DNA from: Fibrobacter sp. UWB2
GTDB lineage: Bacteria; Fibrobacterota; Fibrobacteria; Fibrobacterales; Fibrobacteraceae
Direction: 5' to 3'
DNA length: 64,000 nucleotides
NCBI RefSeq assembly: GCF_002210425.1
Contig: NZ_MWQK01000007.1
Coordinates: 62,001-126,000 of the forward strand
The translations under genes were made by a program, and so were the position numbers. The notes under the pieces were generated by a model. The model was not told where the DNA came from. It searched no databases and worked only from the letters and a program-made list of their open reading frames with translations. Below, in pieces: positions 42,686 to 53,300 of the stretch. The number at the start of each line of letters is the position of its first letter. The stretch's first letter is position 1.

Positions 42686-44890
42686 CTACCTTACGTTCAC
42701 GCGTTTAGTGTTGTTCCCCACTTTCACAATGTACGAACCTGCGGTCGGAACTTTCACGCGGGTGTCAATGCTGTTCAGCTTGCCTGCAGAAAGCACTTGG
42801 CCGTTCATGTCCATGACTGCAAAGCGCTTTGCGAGACTCGGCTTTTCTGTGGTAATCGTGATTTCCTGTGCGCCAGATTTCATCACGCTGAATGCGCTTG
42901 TGCTGCTTAGTGCAACTCTGCGTTCGGCGATGGATGCTTCGGATTTGGCAGCGAATGAAATTGCAGCCTGCTCATCGCCAATCTTGATAATGAGGTAATA
43001 CATACCTGGTGCGAGGCTTTCTGTCAATCGCTTTTCGTTGACAATGGGACGCGTTGGGTTGCTGACGTTGAATATACTGTCGAGTTGGATTGGATTTGCG
43101 GCAAATTCTTCTTCGCTAATGAGAGTCTTAGTGGGATCATTGCCGGTTGCATCCGTGGTGAACAAGAATGAAATTTTAGGCTTTGTGGGGAAGTCTGCGG
43201 TATCGCATACCGTAACTTGGGGTACGCAAGAACCGTTATGGTTTTCTGTGTAGCAAACTTTGTATTCGTTGTTTCCGGTCCTGCGCCATTCTTCCATATT
43301 TTGTTTGCTTTCCAAAGAAATTCCAGCATTTTGATCCATGTACAGCATATTTGTACTGATTCGGAGGTCACTAGACGGTGCGCGACGATTGCAAGTGAAA
43401 ATGTCAATGTCGTAGATGCTGTCTTGCTTTGCGTTTGGCAAGAACTTGTCTACATCAACATAGCCCGGTGCAGAAAGGTGGTTGCCACCAATATCGACTG
43501 CTAACTTGTTATCAATGAATACCCAGATATCGTCGTTACCGCTGATGCTGAACCTTGCACCCTTCTTGTATTTGAACTGGGCGTGTGTTTCGGAACAGAA
43601 GTGGTGGTTACGTCCGCCGTTTCCGTTGCCCCCGACATTAGATGTCCAACGCGAAACGCCATTAATGCCTATACCGCCTGGGGTTTCTGTACCTTCTGTG
43701 TAAATTGGCCAATTGGTGGGGACCTGCTCTGGGCAGCTCCAGCCGAATACGCAATCGATCGTGGAATTGATGCTCTTGATGAAAGTCTCGGTTTCGGCGG
43801 CATCGGCGAACATTCCGTTGCAGTCGTGGCCCTTATCCCAGCCTGGGCCGTTACAGATTGTATTGATTAATGGAATTTGTTCGGTCGGATCCAATGCGCG
43901 AAGCTTGGTGCCGTAGAATATAGGACCTTCGGCGTTGCGCTTGGTGCGTGCTGCCGGGAGCGGCTTTTGACTTGCATTCGCGTATTCGAGCTTGCTGTCG
44001 GTTGTTGCTTCTACAGGGAAGAAACCTCCCATTACAGCAGTTTTGAGTCCAGGAACAACGAATTCATCCGAGTTAAAATCCCAGCCTTTGTTTGTACGGA
44101 TGAATGGAATATCGAAACAGGTTGTTTCGTTCACGCCTTCGGTGTAATTGAACAACTGGTTGAAATACTTTTCGTCGATAAAGCATTTTTTGCCTGCTGC
44201 AGAGAGTTTTGGCTTCTTTGTTGCTTTGTCCAAAGTGTCTTCTACAAGGCCTGTCGTGACGCCTATGCAGTCGTAGATGGCTTTGATTGCAGTTTCTACT
44301 TCTACACCTTGTGCTGCTGTTCCTGACACGGCTTGACAGCCTTCACCGCCTGCGGCGTAGCAGGAGAATGCGGGGTGTAAACTGGCGTCTGTATCGTAAA
44401 TCATTGTGGAAAGGACGAATTCGCAGGTGCCTTCGATTGCTGGCCTTACTGTACTCCAACCATATAATTCTGCTGGAAGTGAGGCGGCTTGTCTTTCGTC
44501 AGCGACAAAGTAGAGCGCGTTTGAAAAGTTGGGCTCTCCTGCGTAAACCAGAAAAAGAGCGTCAAGATTTATGGGGTCGGCTGCTTCACCGTTTAAGTAT
44601 CCGGCTTCGCCTCTGAGACCAATGGCGTGCTTAAATTGGTCATCACCTTCCGTATAAAAGAATGCTTTTTTGGGAAGGTCTTCATCAACGTAACGTCTAG
44701 TGAACCATCCGCAATGATCCGAATCTGGAGTGAGTTCGTGCGCTTTGCCGTCTTCGTAGATTAATGGGGTGGATGTGTTCCACGTGGCGTTGTCGGGCAA
44801 GAATACGTGCAACTCGCGGACTGTTTCAGCCCATGTGCTTGACACTCCCAACGCTATAAAAGATGCGGTTATGGCTTTAGCCAGTTTCAT
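42686..44890 (-). CDS. Fibro-slime domain protein
   Basis: 734 residues with a signal peptide (FIALGVSSTWA). The fibro-slime (TIGR02148) domain occupies about 430-545: HAQFKYKKGARFSISGNDDI, WVFIDNKLAVDIGGNH and DIDIFTCNRRAPSSDLRIST. The fold is PA14-like. Fibro-slime proteins of F. succinogenes are among surface proteins linked to attachment to cellulose. The N-terminal 400 residues are Cys-rich (about 20 Cys) with no assigned domain. The C-terminus is a sorting-type domain (AGSYIVKVGNNTKRVNVR). Probably an outer-surface or slime component. Unique promoter, no operon partner seen. Confidence 0.9.
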   Translation of the reverse strand: MKLAKAITASFIALGVSSTWAETVRELHVFLPDNATWNTSTPLIYEDGKAHELTPDSDHCGWFTRRYVDEDLPKKAFFYTEGDDQFKHAIGLRGEAGYLNGEAADPINLDALFLVYAGEPNFSNALYFVADERQAASLPAELYGWSTVRPAIEGTCEFVLSTMIYDTDASLHPAFSCYAAGGEGCQAVSGTAAQGVEVETAIKAIYDCIGVTTGLVEDTLDKATKKPKLSAAGKKCFIDEKYFNQLFNYTEGVNETTCFDIPFIRTNKGWDFNSDEFVVPGLKTAVMGGFFPVEATTDSKLEYANASQKPLPAARTKRNAEGPIFYGTKLRALDPTEQIPLINTICNGPGWDKGHDCNGMFADAAETETFIKSINSTIDCVFGWSCPEQVPTNWPIYTEGTETPGGIGINGVSRWTSNVGGNGNGGRNHHFCSETHAQFKYKKGARFSISGNDDIWVFIDNKLAVDIGGNHLSAPGYVDVDKFLPNAKQDSIYDIDIFTCNRRAPSSDLRISTNMLYMDQNAGISLESKQNMEEWRRTGNNEYKVCYTENHNGSCVPQVTVCDTADFPTKPKISFLFTTDATGNDPTKTLISEEEFAANPIQLDSIFNVSNPTRPIVNEKRLTESLAPGMYYLIIKIGDEQAAISFAAKSEASIAERRVALSSTSAFSVMKSGAQEITITTEKPSLAKRFAVMDMNGQVLSAGKLNSIDTRVKVPTAGSYIVKVGNNTKRVNVR

Positions 44891-45052
44891 TTGTTTCCTC
44901 CTTATTACAACTTGGTATATTTTAAAATATAAAATAAAGTTTTCAAAAGATGAAATTTATGACAAAATTCTTTCTTTTTTAAGTTGTAGGAAATTTTGAC
45001 GTATCATTGGTGTATCATATAAAGTATATGCAACACAATGTTGCATTAAGAC

Positions 45053-45087
45053 AAAAAATCCGCTCCTTTGGGAAGGGGCGGATTTTT
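45053..45087 (-). terminator. Terminator of the HMGL-like gene
   Basis: AAATCCGC-CCCTT/AAGG-GCGGATTT stem, T6 on the minus strand. Confidence 0.85.
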
Positions 45088-45109
45088 GAATGGTTATTTT
45101 GAATGAAAT

Positions 45110-46051
45110 TTAGTCGTTAATCATGTGTTCGTAGAATTTACGATACATGTCCTTTTCTTCGGTCTTGCGGACGGCAATAGCGTCTTGCGGATGGCGGTTG
45201 AGCATACCCGTGATCATCTGCGGGATGATGTAACCCCATTCGTACTTGCTCTGCAACGGCAAGAAGAGTTCCTGGATGGCGTCAAGAACCGGGCGTAGAT
45301 CGTACTTCGGATTCTTGAGGAAACCGAGGAGGAGTTCCGTGGTGCAGTTGCCTGCGCCGCGGCCCATGCCGGACACGGAGCCGTCGAGGTAGTCGACGTG
45401 GTTGATAATAGCCTGGATCGTGTTGGAGAAGGCGAGCTGCTGGTTGTTGTGGCCATGGAAGCCGAACTTCTTGTTCTTCACGATGCCCTTGTAGCGGGCG
45501 AGTTCCTTATCGATGTCCTCCTGGTAGAAAGCGCCGAAGCTGTCGACGAGGTAAAGCACGTCGGCCTTGCATTCTTCGTTGACCTGGTGGAGGGCTTCGT
45601 CAAGTTCCGGACCGCGGTCGCGGCTCACGGCCATGATGTTGAGCGTCGTTTCATAGCCCATGTCGTGGAAGGCGTTCACCATGCTGATGCCCTTGTCGAT
45701 GTTCTTGACGTAGCTTGCCACGCGGAACATCTGGTACGGACTTTCGGAAGCGGGCTTCACGGCATCCATGTTGACGCGGCCCACGTCAGCCATCACGGCC
45801 ATCTTCATCTTGGAATCGATGCCATCCTTGACTTTCCAGAGGAGATCGTCATCGCAGAACTTCCACGGACCGTATTCCTTCGGGTCGAAGAGTTCCGGGG
45901 AGTTCTTGTAACCCATTTCCATGTAGTCTACGCCGGCTGCGGTGAGAAGGGTGTACAATCTACGCACGAATTCAAGAGAAAAATCGTGCTTGTTGACGAG
46001 ACCGCCATCGCGGATCGTGCAGTCGAGAACTTTAATTGTTTCGTAGTACAT
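45110..46051 (-). CDS. HMGL-like aldolase (pyruvate carboxylase/DRE-TIM family)
   Basis: 313 residues. LDCTIRDGGLVNKHDF carries the Asp-Arg-x metal/catalytic signature of the DRE-TIM metallolyases, and FGFHGHNNQQLAFSNTIQAI holds the His-x-His metal ligands. Family members include 4-hydroxy-2-oxovalerate aldolase, HMG-CoA lyase and homocitrate/isopropylmalate synthases; this is closest in pattern to HMGL-like aldolases without a second domain. Substrate unknown. Single gene with its own terminator. Confidence 0.85.
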   Translation of the reverse strand: MYYETIKVLDCTIRDGGLVNKHDFSLEFVRRLYTLLTAAGVDYMEMGYKNSPELFDPKEYGPWKFCDDDLLWKVKDGIDSKMKMAVMADVGRVNMDAVKPASESPYQMFRVASYVKNIDKGISMVNAFHDMGYETTLNIMAVSRDRGPELDEALHQVNEECKADVLYLVDSFGAFYQEDIDKELARYKGIVKNKKFGFHGHNNQQLAFSNTIQAIINHVDYLDGSVSGMGRGAGNCTTELLLGFLKNPKYDLRPVLDAIQELFLPLQSKYEWGYIIPQMITGMLNRHPQDAIAVRKTEEKDMYRKFYEHMIND

Positions 46052-46531
46052 GGTTGTGTCTTCTGTTTTTGATTGTTGAAGTCTGAGACGTCATTCTGAG
46101 CGATGAAATCGCGAAGAATCCAGTCATTTTTCTTTACATCGCAAAGATAGGTTCTGAAATTTCACCGGTCAATAAAAATTTTATGGTTGCTGAAAAATAA
46201 TTGTTATTTAACGTAAAATCTGCGTTAAAATGATAAGTTGAGGCTTTTTACGTTGATTTTTATGGGTGTGTCCGTAACAAAAACATTCCATTTGGGAATC
46301 AATTGCTATAAAACCCCTATAATAAATTGCGGTTTTAGGTGGCTGTGAAAGATCTCTCGGTAGGGCTTAAGGTGATTTGTTTTATAATCTACGCAAAAAT
46401 TGCGTTTAATAGTATTCACGAAAAATAATGGTTCCCCTCCCTGACGGTCGAGGATGACTGCTTCAGAATGACCAAAACGGTATACTCAATCTTTACTTTT
46501 TCTTAAAGCCTTGTGAATTTATATTTAGCGC
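46052..46531 (+). other. Long intergenic region with GTCATTCTGA-type repeats
   Basis: 480 bases without a gene. Two segments share a dispersed motif: GACGTCATTCTGAGCG (near 46088) and its inverse CTTCAGAATGACC (near 46461). A TATAAT (about 46317) lies in AT-rich DNA that may hold promoter elements for the GH9 gene. Nothing else recognisable. Confidence 0.5.
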
Positions 46532-48694
46532 ATGCGTATCTATAAGCTTTCCCCGATTTTTTCGGCCGCAGTTCTTTTGAGCGCGGGCGTTGCCTCTGCC
46601 GAAACCAAGTTTTTCTACAATCAGGTTGGTTACGATGTCGACCAGCCGATTTCCGTGATTGTCCAAAGCGAGAATCTTGCGGATGGTGCTGAATTTAGCG
46701 TGATGTCGGGTGGGACGGCTGTCAAGACGGGTAAGCTCTCGACGGGTTCGAATCCGGACAACTGGCTGAATAGTGGCAAGTTTTATGTGGCGGATTTGAC
46801 TGGCCTTAAGGCGGGCAAGTACACGCTCCAGGTTTCCGAGAATGGTCAAACGCAGAATTCGGGCGAATTTACGGTTGAAGAAAACGCGCTTGCGAAAAAT
46901 ACGCTTGCAACGGTACTTAATTACTTCTATGAAGACCGTGCGGATGACCCGACTGTTGAAGGTTGGGACAAGAACATGTCCGTTTACAAGTCCGACAAAA
47001 AGCTTGATGTGCATGGCGGCTGGTACGATGCAAGCGGCGATGTGAGCAAGTATTTTAGTCATCTCTCTTATGCGAACTACTTGAATCCGCAGCAGATTCC
47101 TTTGACGGTTTGGTCGCTTGCCTTTGCCTCGGAACGCATCCCGAATTTGCTAGGCTCGACTGCGACTAAGGCAAAAACGGCTGATGAAGCCGCTTATGGC
47201 GCGGATTTTTTGGTGCGTATGCTTGCCGAAGAAGGTTACTTTTACATGACCGTGTTTGACAACTGGGGCTCACCTTTTGGCAAACGTGAAATTTGTGCGT
47301 TCAGCGGTAAGGATGGCGATAAGAGTGCCGATTACCAGACTGCGTTCCGCGAAGGCGGTGGCATGGCAATTGCTGCGCTTGCAAGTGCGGCGAGACTTAA
47401 CCTGAAAGGTGACTTTACAAGCGAACAATACTTGGCAGCGGCTGAAAAGGCATATAAGCATTTGTCCGAAAAACAGGGAATCGGCAAATCATGTGCCTAC
47501 TGCGACGATGGTAAAGAAAACATCATTGACGATTACACAGCGCTTTTGGCGGCGACGGAACTTTATGCGGCGACCAAGACGCAGAGCTATTTGGATGATG
47601 CTTATGACCGTGCCGAACACTTGGCATCTCGTGTCAGTAAAGATGGCTATTTCTGGAGCGATGATGCGAAGACTCGTCCGTTCTGGCATGCAAGCGATGC
47701 GGGGCTTCCGTTGGTTGCCCTTGCTCGTTATAGTGAGGTTGTTGGCGCTATTGACGAAGATGCCGGCATAGAAGTTCATGGTCGGCCATTCCCTTATTGG
47801 GTTTGCCTTACTATGATTGGTGGTGGTTGCGTGAACGAATCTATCGATAATGTTCGTAATGCCATTAGGTCTCATTTTGACTGGCTTGTTAAAATTACGA
47901 ATAAGGTTGATAACCCGTTTGGTTATGCCCGCCAGACTTACAAGACTCAGGACAAAATAAAGGATGGATTCTTTATCCCGCACGATAATGAAAGTAATTA
48001 TTGGTGGCAGGGTGAAGATGCTCGCCTTGCAAGTCTTTCTGCGGCGATAATGTACGCAAATCGCATTATTGACGGCGAATATAGGAATGTTACCACGAGT
48101 GATGTGCTAAAATATGCTACGGATCAGCTCGACTGGATTTTGGGCAAGAACCCGTATGCAACGTGCATGATGTACGGCAAGGGACTTAAGAATCCGAAAA
48201 AGTATGATGGCCAGTCCGAATACGACGCGACGCTTGAAGGCGGCATTGCAAACGGCATTACCGGCAAGAATCAGGATGGCTCGGGCATTGCCTGGACTGA
48301 CGACGGCGTTGGTGCAGTGGGCTTTGATTCTGAAAAGGAATCTTGGCAGGTGTGGCGCTGGGATGAACAGTGGCTGCCGCACAGCACATGGTACTTGATG
48401 GCGCTCGTGGAACGCTATGATGAAGTGACAAAGCCTGTGGAATTCTCTGTTGGACTTCCGAAGTCTGTGGCTGCGGCAAAGTTCGGCATCTCGCTAGTTG
48501 GCAAGACGCTCTCGCTTGATTTGCCGAAATCCGCGGTGGGGCGTTCCGTCAAGATTTTGAATGTGCAGGGCAAAGTACAAATGCAAAAGATCGCCCAAAG
48601 CAAGAACGAAACGATGAACGTGAACGCACTCAAGAGCGGACTTTATCTTGTGCAAATTCAGGGTTTCTCCGCCAAGAAGTTTGTTGTAAAGTAA
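46532..48694 (+). CDS. GH9 cellulase with N-terminal Ig-like domain
   Basis: 720 residues with a signal peptide (VLLSAGVASA). An Ig-like CelD_N domain covers about 25-110 (FFYNQVGYDVDQPISV). The GH9 catalytic domain begins near 120; HGGWYDASGDVSKYFSHLSY holds the catalytic Asp pair, Asp166 and Asp170, with one extra residue between the usual DAGD positions (DASGD). Later elements are YWWQGEDARLASLSAAIMYA and LDWILGKNPYATCMMYGKG. The C-terminal 75 residues form a sorting-type domain (SGLYLVQIQGFSAKKFVVK). Secreted; hydrolyses beta-1,4-glucan. It lies between an HMGL-like gene and pheS, with no operon partner. Confidence 0.93.
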   Translation: MRIYKLSPIFSAAVLLSAGVASAETKFFYNQVGYDVDQPISVIVQSENLADGAEFSVMSGGTAVKTGKLSTGSNPDNWLNSGKFYVADLTGLKAGKYTLQVSENGQTQNSGEFTVEENALAKNTLATVLNYFYEDRADDPTVEGWDKNMSVYKSDKKLDVHGGWYDASGDVSKYFSHLSYANYLNPQQIPLTVWSLAFASERIPNLLGSTATKAKTADEAAYGADFLVRMLAEEGYFYMTVFDNWGSPFGKREICAFSGKDGDKSADYQTAFREGGGMAIAALASAARLNLKGDFTSEQYLAAAEKAYKHLSEKQGIGKSCAYCDDGKENIIDDYTALLAATELYAATKTQSYLDDAYDRAEHLASRVSKDGYFWSDDAKTRPFWHASDAGLPLVALARYSEVVGAIDEDAGIEVHGRPFPYWVCLTMIGGGCVNESIDNVRNAIRSHFDWLVKITNKVDNPFGYARQTYKTQDKIKDGFFIPHDNESNYWWQGEDARLASLSAAIMYANRIIDGEYRNVTTSDVLKYATDQLDWILGKNPYATCMMYGKGLKNPKKYDGQSEYDATLEGGIANGITGKNQDGSGIAWTDDGVGAVGFDSEKESWQVWRWDEQWLPHSTWYLMALVERYDEVTKPVEFSVGLPKSVAAAKFGISLVGKTLSLDLPKSAVGRSVKILNVQGKVQMQKIAQSKNETMNVNALKSGLYLVQIQGFSAKKFVVK

Positions 48695-48729
48695 GACTCT
48701 CCGAGAGTGAATACTTTAGAGTGAAAATA

Positions 48730-48758
48730 AAAAAGCGAACCTTGCGGTTCGCTTTTTT
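48730..48758. terminator. Bidirectional terminator
   Basis: AAAAAGCGAACC-TTGC-GGTTCGCTTTTTT between convergent GH9 and pheS. Confidence 0.9.
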
Positions 48759-48798
48759 GCTTAAATATTGCCGGCGAAAATCGTCGCCTGCGCAATCC

Positions 48799-49821
48799 TT
48801 AGAACTGGCTGAGGAAGCGTTGGTCGTTTGCCGTGAGGAGGCCGATTTCCGGGATTTCGTGGCGGAGCATGGCGATACGGTCAAGACCGAAACCGAATGC
48901 AAAGCCGGTGAACTTTTCAGCATCGATGCCGCAGTTCTTGAACACGTTCGGATCCACAGAGCCGCAACCACCGATTTCCATCCAGCCCGTGCCCTTGCAA
49001 CGACGGCAGCCTTTGCCACCGCAGAATACGCAGCTTACGTCCATTTCTGCGGACGGTTCCGTGAACGGGAAGAAGCTCGGACGGAAGCGAGTCTTGACGC
49101 CTGCGCCAAAGAGTTTGTTCATGAACACCTGGAGCACGCCCTTGAGGTCGGCGAAGCTAATGTTTTCGTCAACGACAAGACCTTCGCACTGCTGGAACAT
49201 CGGAGCGTGGGTAGCATCGTTATCGACGCGGAACACGTGGCCCGGAGCGATCATGCGGAAAGGCGGCTTGTGCGTTTCCATGTAGTGAATCTGGGTGCCC
49301 GACGTGTGCGTGCGGAGCATGACCTTGTTGTCCACGTAGAACGTGTCCTGCATGTCGCGGCTCGGATGGTCAGGCGGAGTGTTGAGAGCTTCAAAGTTGT
49401 ACCAATCCGTTTCGATGTCACGACCGAAGTCCACATCAAAACCCATCTGTGCAAAGAAGTCGATGATTTCTTCGCGGACGTCGTACAGCGGATGCGTAGA
49501 ACCGGCCGCGATGCCAGCGCCCGGGAGCGTGATATCGACAGCGCCGCTAGCGAGCTTCTTCTGGAGTGCGGCTTCGTTTGCGGTTTCGATAGCCTTGTCG
49601 ATTGCTTCGGAAACGGCAACCTTCAGTTCGTTCACGAGCTTGCCGTAAGCGGGGCGTTCTTCGGCGCTGAGCGAACCCATCTGCTTCATGAGGTCCGTGA
49701 CGGCGCCCTTCTTGCCGAGGTACTTTACGCGGAGATTGTTGACCGCTTCTTGATTGGTGAGGTCCGTTTGTGCAAGTTCTGCATCAAAGGCCTGCTTGAC
49801 ATTGTTAATAGCTTCACTCAT
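48799..49821 (-). CDS. pheS: Phenylalanine-tRNA ligase alpha subunit
   Basis: 340 residues. N-terminal coiled-coil segment, then class II motifs: LPGAGIAAGSTHPLYDVREE, FQQCEGLVVDENISFADLKG (motif 2 area) and FGFGLDRIAMLRHEIPEIGL (motif 3). CVFCGGKGCRRCKGTGWMEI is an unusual Cys-rich insert near 270-290 that could bind zinc. It charges tRNA-Phe with PheT. pheT is not next to it in this window, whereas the two genes are usually paired. Confidence 0.95.
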   Translation of the reverse strand: MSEAINNVKQAFDAELAQTDLTNQEAVNNLRVKYLGKKGAVTDLMKQMGSLSAEERPAYGKLVNELKVAVSEAIDKAIETANEAALQKKLASGAVDITLPGAGIAAGSTHPLYDVREEIIDFFAQMGFDVDFGRDIETDWYNFEALNTPPDHPSRDMQDTFYVDNKVMLRTHTSGTQIHYMETHKPPFRMIAPGHVFRVDNDATHAPMFQQCEGLVVDENISFADLKGVLQVFMNKLFGAGVKTRFRPSFFPFTEPSAEMDVSCVFCGGKGCRRCKGTGWMEIGGCGSVDPNVFKNCGIDAEKFTGFAFGFGLDRIAMLRHEIPEIGLLTANDQRFLSQF

Positions 49822-49893
49822 AGTACGGCGAAATTTAGAAAAATAGCGGCTTTATTGCACGAGTTTCGCCTAAAAAATCAACTTTTATCGCAA

Positions 49894-49924
49894 TTGTCAT
49901 GCCTGCCTCAGTGCAGGCATCTCC
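49894..49924 (+). repeat. Dispersed hairpin repeat, copy C
   Basis: TTGTCATGCCTGC/GCAGGCATCTCC, short loop, between pheS and the ArsR-type gene; the arm bases have changed in step with each other compared with the other copies (CCTGC/GCAGG). Confidence 0.65.
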
Positions 49925-49957
49925 TTATGCATCTCGAATTACAGATATGCTTCGTAA

Positions 49958-50245
49958 CTACAAGTCTTCGTTGCAAATGTCGCCGAGCGCTGTTTGAATG
50001 TCGAAAATCGTATCTGGATTGAGCATGTAGAACGTTTTTTGCCCCTCGCGGCGGGCAATCACGAATTTCCCATCGACAAGAGCCTTCATGTCGTGCGAAA
50101 GCGTCGGTTGCGATACGCGGAAAGCCTTTAGAATTTCGCTGGCGCACATTTCGCTGTTCGATAGCAAGTTGATGATTTTGAGGCGCTTGGAATCAGCCAA
50201 AACCTTAAGCTGTTTTGCAATTTTTGTATAGTTGTTTTTATTCAT
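49958..50245 (-). CDS. ArsR-family transcriptional regulator
   Basis: 95 residues from ATG 50245; the longer upstream frame has no start signals. Winged-helix ArsR pattern: LKVLADSKRLKIINLLSNSE, CASEILKAFRVSQPTLSHDM (helix-turn-helix) and VIARREGQKTFYMLN (wing). A single Cys (MCASE) at the usual metal-sensor position is present, without the full CxC motif, so the ligand is unclear. A near-perfect 20-bp palindrome 8 bp before the start is a likely autoregulatory operator. No obvious target gene lies next to it. Confidence 0.9.
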   Translation of the reverse strand: MNKNNYTKIAKQLKVLADSKRLKIINLLSNSEMCASEILKAFRVSQPTLSHDMKALVDGKFVIARREGQKTFYMLNPDTIFDIQTALGDICNEDL

Positions 50246-50253
50246 GTATTTAA

Positions 50254-50273
50254 ATATAGAAATTTTTCTATAT
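50254..50273. promoter_or_regulatory. Candidate ArsR operator (ATATAGAAATTTTTCTATAT)
   Basis: 20-bp palindrome with one mismatch, directly upstream of the ArsR start; it contains a TATAGA-type -10 on the minus strand. Typical placement for autorepression by ArsR proteins. Confidence 0.55.
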
Positions 50274-50292
50274 AAGTCGATAGGTTTTGATG

Positions 50293-50312
50293 TTTTTTTT
50301 TTGGGGGGGGGG
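50293..50312 (+). repeat. T10-G10 homopolymer tract
   Basis: Ten T followed by ten G between the ArsR gene and the terminator of the giant pilin-like gene. Prone to slippage; its distance from any start codon is over 40 bases. Confidence 0.7.
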
Positions 50313-50327
50313 AGTGTGGGTGTAAAA

Positions 50328-50353
50328 AAAAAGCTCCCCGACGGGGAGCTTTT
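50328..50353 (-). terminator. Terminator of the giant pilin-like gene
   Basis: AAAAGCTCCCC-GTC-GGGGAGCTTTT, then T run on the minus strand. Confidence 0.88.
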
Positions 50354-50373
50354 GGGGGAGGGGATGAAATGGT

Positions 50374-53300
50374 TTACCAATCGTGTCTACAGTACATGCC
50401 TTTGCCTTGTGGTGTTGATTGATTAGAGTTTGGTGCTGGGGATGTTTTTGGAGCGAGTATCTCTACATTTGCGATGTATCCATTGTAGCATTTGGTATTT
50501 TGCCCGTCAACGGTCTTTCCTTGAGTTTGGTTGGATTGAACTTCTACAAGCATACCGTTGTATCTCATTTGACAATCGTAATAATTCCATTCGGCATTGG
50601 GACATTTACATATTAATTGTCCTGAATTTTTATTTCCTGTGCATGCAATTTTGTGCGTTCCCTCACTAATGAAAGTCCAATTACCTCCGTAAGTGAGTTC
50701 GATATCTCCACTTTGTTGGCTTTGGAAAGACACATTGAAGTTACAAGAATAGTTGTGTCCTTCGTTGTCCGAAACCTCAAAACGATAAGTTCTAGTTCCT
50801 GTAGCGTTATTGTCGTAGAAAAATAGTTCATTGTTTTCGTTTTTCTGTACATTGTTGTAGAGTATTTTGTATTCGCAATCTGTACAATCCGAAGTATGGC
50901 CATTTATGGTAATCTGAGCGCTTGCACTCACATTGATAATGTTTTCTGGATTTTGATTGGTGATTGTTGTAGGGCAAGTTGCTGAAAGAGTCGAAGTTAC
51001 TGATAGAGTTTTTGTACACGTTTGTGTTTCCCCACCATTGATTGTGATGGAGTACCTATAGGTTCCGGATCCCGCCATTCCTGGAGTATAAGAATATGCA
51101 AGGCTTGTTTCATTACTTGAACCGCTTTGACCGGCAAAAACATTACCTAATGGGTCGGTAACTCCGAAGGTATAGGTGTATTGGATTTCATCGGGGTTGC
51201 TGATGCTAACTGTGAATGATCCATTATTGTCTACTTCGCTTGATTCGCAGTTGATTGTTGGTGGGGTTTTCTGGACACCGTCTTCAACGTTGAAATCGGC
51301 AGTGCAGGACTGTGCCCACATTGATGCGTATGGTCCATTTCCGAACCAAGTTTCAACCTTGTATTGATGTTCGCCACTGGAAGGCTTTGTGTCTGATGAT
51401 ATGTTTTGGTTGGATCCTAATTTTGCACTGCCTTCTTTTATAACATCGTCGTCTAAGGATACTCTATAATTGGCTGTTACTCTATCCCAGCCAGGTCCGA
51501 GCCTTGGTTCACCGATTTTAAATGAGAATGTAGGTGCATCACTGCCTGTGGTAATGTTTGTTGGGATTACGCTACAGGTGGGTGTAAATGTTCCTAAATT
51601 TTCTCCTGTGACTGTGCAAGAAACTGTGGAACCATTGTTGTCCAAAGCTGTTACTGTAAAGGAGGGGGCGCTGCCCAACCAATAGTAACCGTTTTCCTTA
51701 TATGTTAAGAACGTCTCTGAATTTGTGCATCCGATGATGTTTTCAAGGGGTTCTATATTGTTGTCTGATGATGTGTAAGAGCATTTTATGCTTGGACTCA
51801 TCGGGTGGACTTTTACATCGACTTTCCACCCTTTATTAGGATCAAAATGCGCTTTTTCACATTCAATAGAAAGCTTGTTTGAGCATTTGTTTGCTATATG
51901 GATGTTTTTAATATAGATGTTGTTGTCGCTTGTAATAATGATTTTTGAAACATGCTGTGGATCAAATCCAAAAACGTTTGATAAAATGTCAATTCCAATT
52001 TCGTGATGTCCGGCAGTACTGATTAATCTTGACGAACTTTTTATTCCGTTTGTTGACTGTAATTGAATTTCCAAATTAGCGTTAAGGTTATTGTTTTCGT
52101 CATTTGAGTCGTCTGTTTCAATATCAATATGCAAAATGGAGCCACGCATGTTTATGTATCCATCGCCATTTTCTTCTGTTGAAATTTCTTCAGGAACGTT
52201 GCTTGTTAAATATATGGGCTTATCAGGTATAGAAAGTTCACTTGAGCAATTAGTAACCTTTCCAACCCAGAATGTGCCACAGCTATAGTATTCTTTAGCA
52301 AGGTCCAGACTTGTAACTTCTCCTGGACAAACGACTTTTACGGATGCATCTTGGGCCCTTTTATCATCATCTACAAGGTATCCATGAGCTCCTTCCGCTG
52401 TAAATTTGTAATTGCTTCCCGACAATGTCGCTCCGATTTCTCCAGGTTCGCCTGTGCCGTTTACGCAGAGAGATGTTGCATTGTCACATCCGTTGTAGTG
52501 GTATTCTATTACACAATTTTTATCAGTAAACCAACTGGATATAATGACTTTGGGGGTGACCTCTTCATTAAGGGGAACCGTTTCGCCTACATATTTGTCA
52601 GCGAAGGAACATGATATCGAGGGAAGTTCCCAGCATTGGTCATTGAACGAGGCTGATGTCCAGCCATTATCAAATATTTTAAATTCAGGATCTGCTAAAC
52701 TGAAACCAACGTAGGTATGTGTAATGTCGTTGAACCCAAAGTCCTTGATACTGAGTTCGCCGGACCATGCTTTGTTATTTACGCTAGCATTAACCGTTAA
52801 TAAATCTTTATTGTCGATTGTGAAAGCCACTTTGATGAAATCCGTGCTGGATATGGGTACATTCAATACGTCTTTTCCTTTTGGAATAAGTTTGCAATCA
52901 CCTTGATTTTTATTGTTTATTGCTTGGCCAACCACTTTGCAAACTCGGAATGTTAAGTCTCCTGAGCTTTTTCCTGCAGTACTAGTTCCATAAACGTTTA
53001 GTATTAAGTGTTCTTTCCCGTTACTCCTAAAAATAAATCCCGTATTTAAGAATTCATTTGGATTTGAACTTGCAAGAATGGCTGTTTGTATAAGGGCGTT
53101 CATTGTACCATATTGTCCTGCATTCTTGTTTCTGAGAATTACCGATACTTTTCCGCTCTGATTGTTTCCATTCTGGTTATTGGGGGCGAAAATAGAGCCT
53201 GAGCCAAAATTAGGTCGAATGTAATTGGAATTGTTTCCTTTGCCATTGTTGTGGTATGTCATTAGCCAGTGTGATTTTGGTTGTTTGCTGTTTCTAGGAT

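Noticed and set aside
48721-50022. Plus-strand frame (433 aa) opposite pheS
   Set aside because: Runs through a terminator and the antisense of pheS; no protein features.
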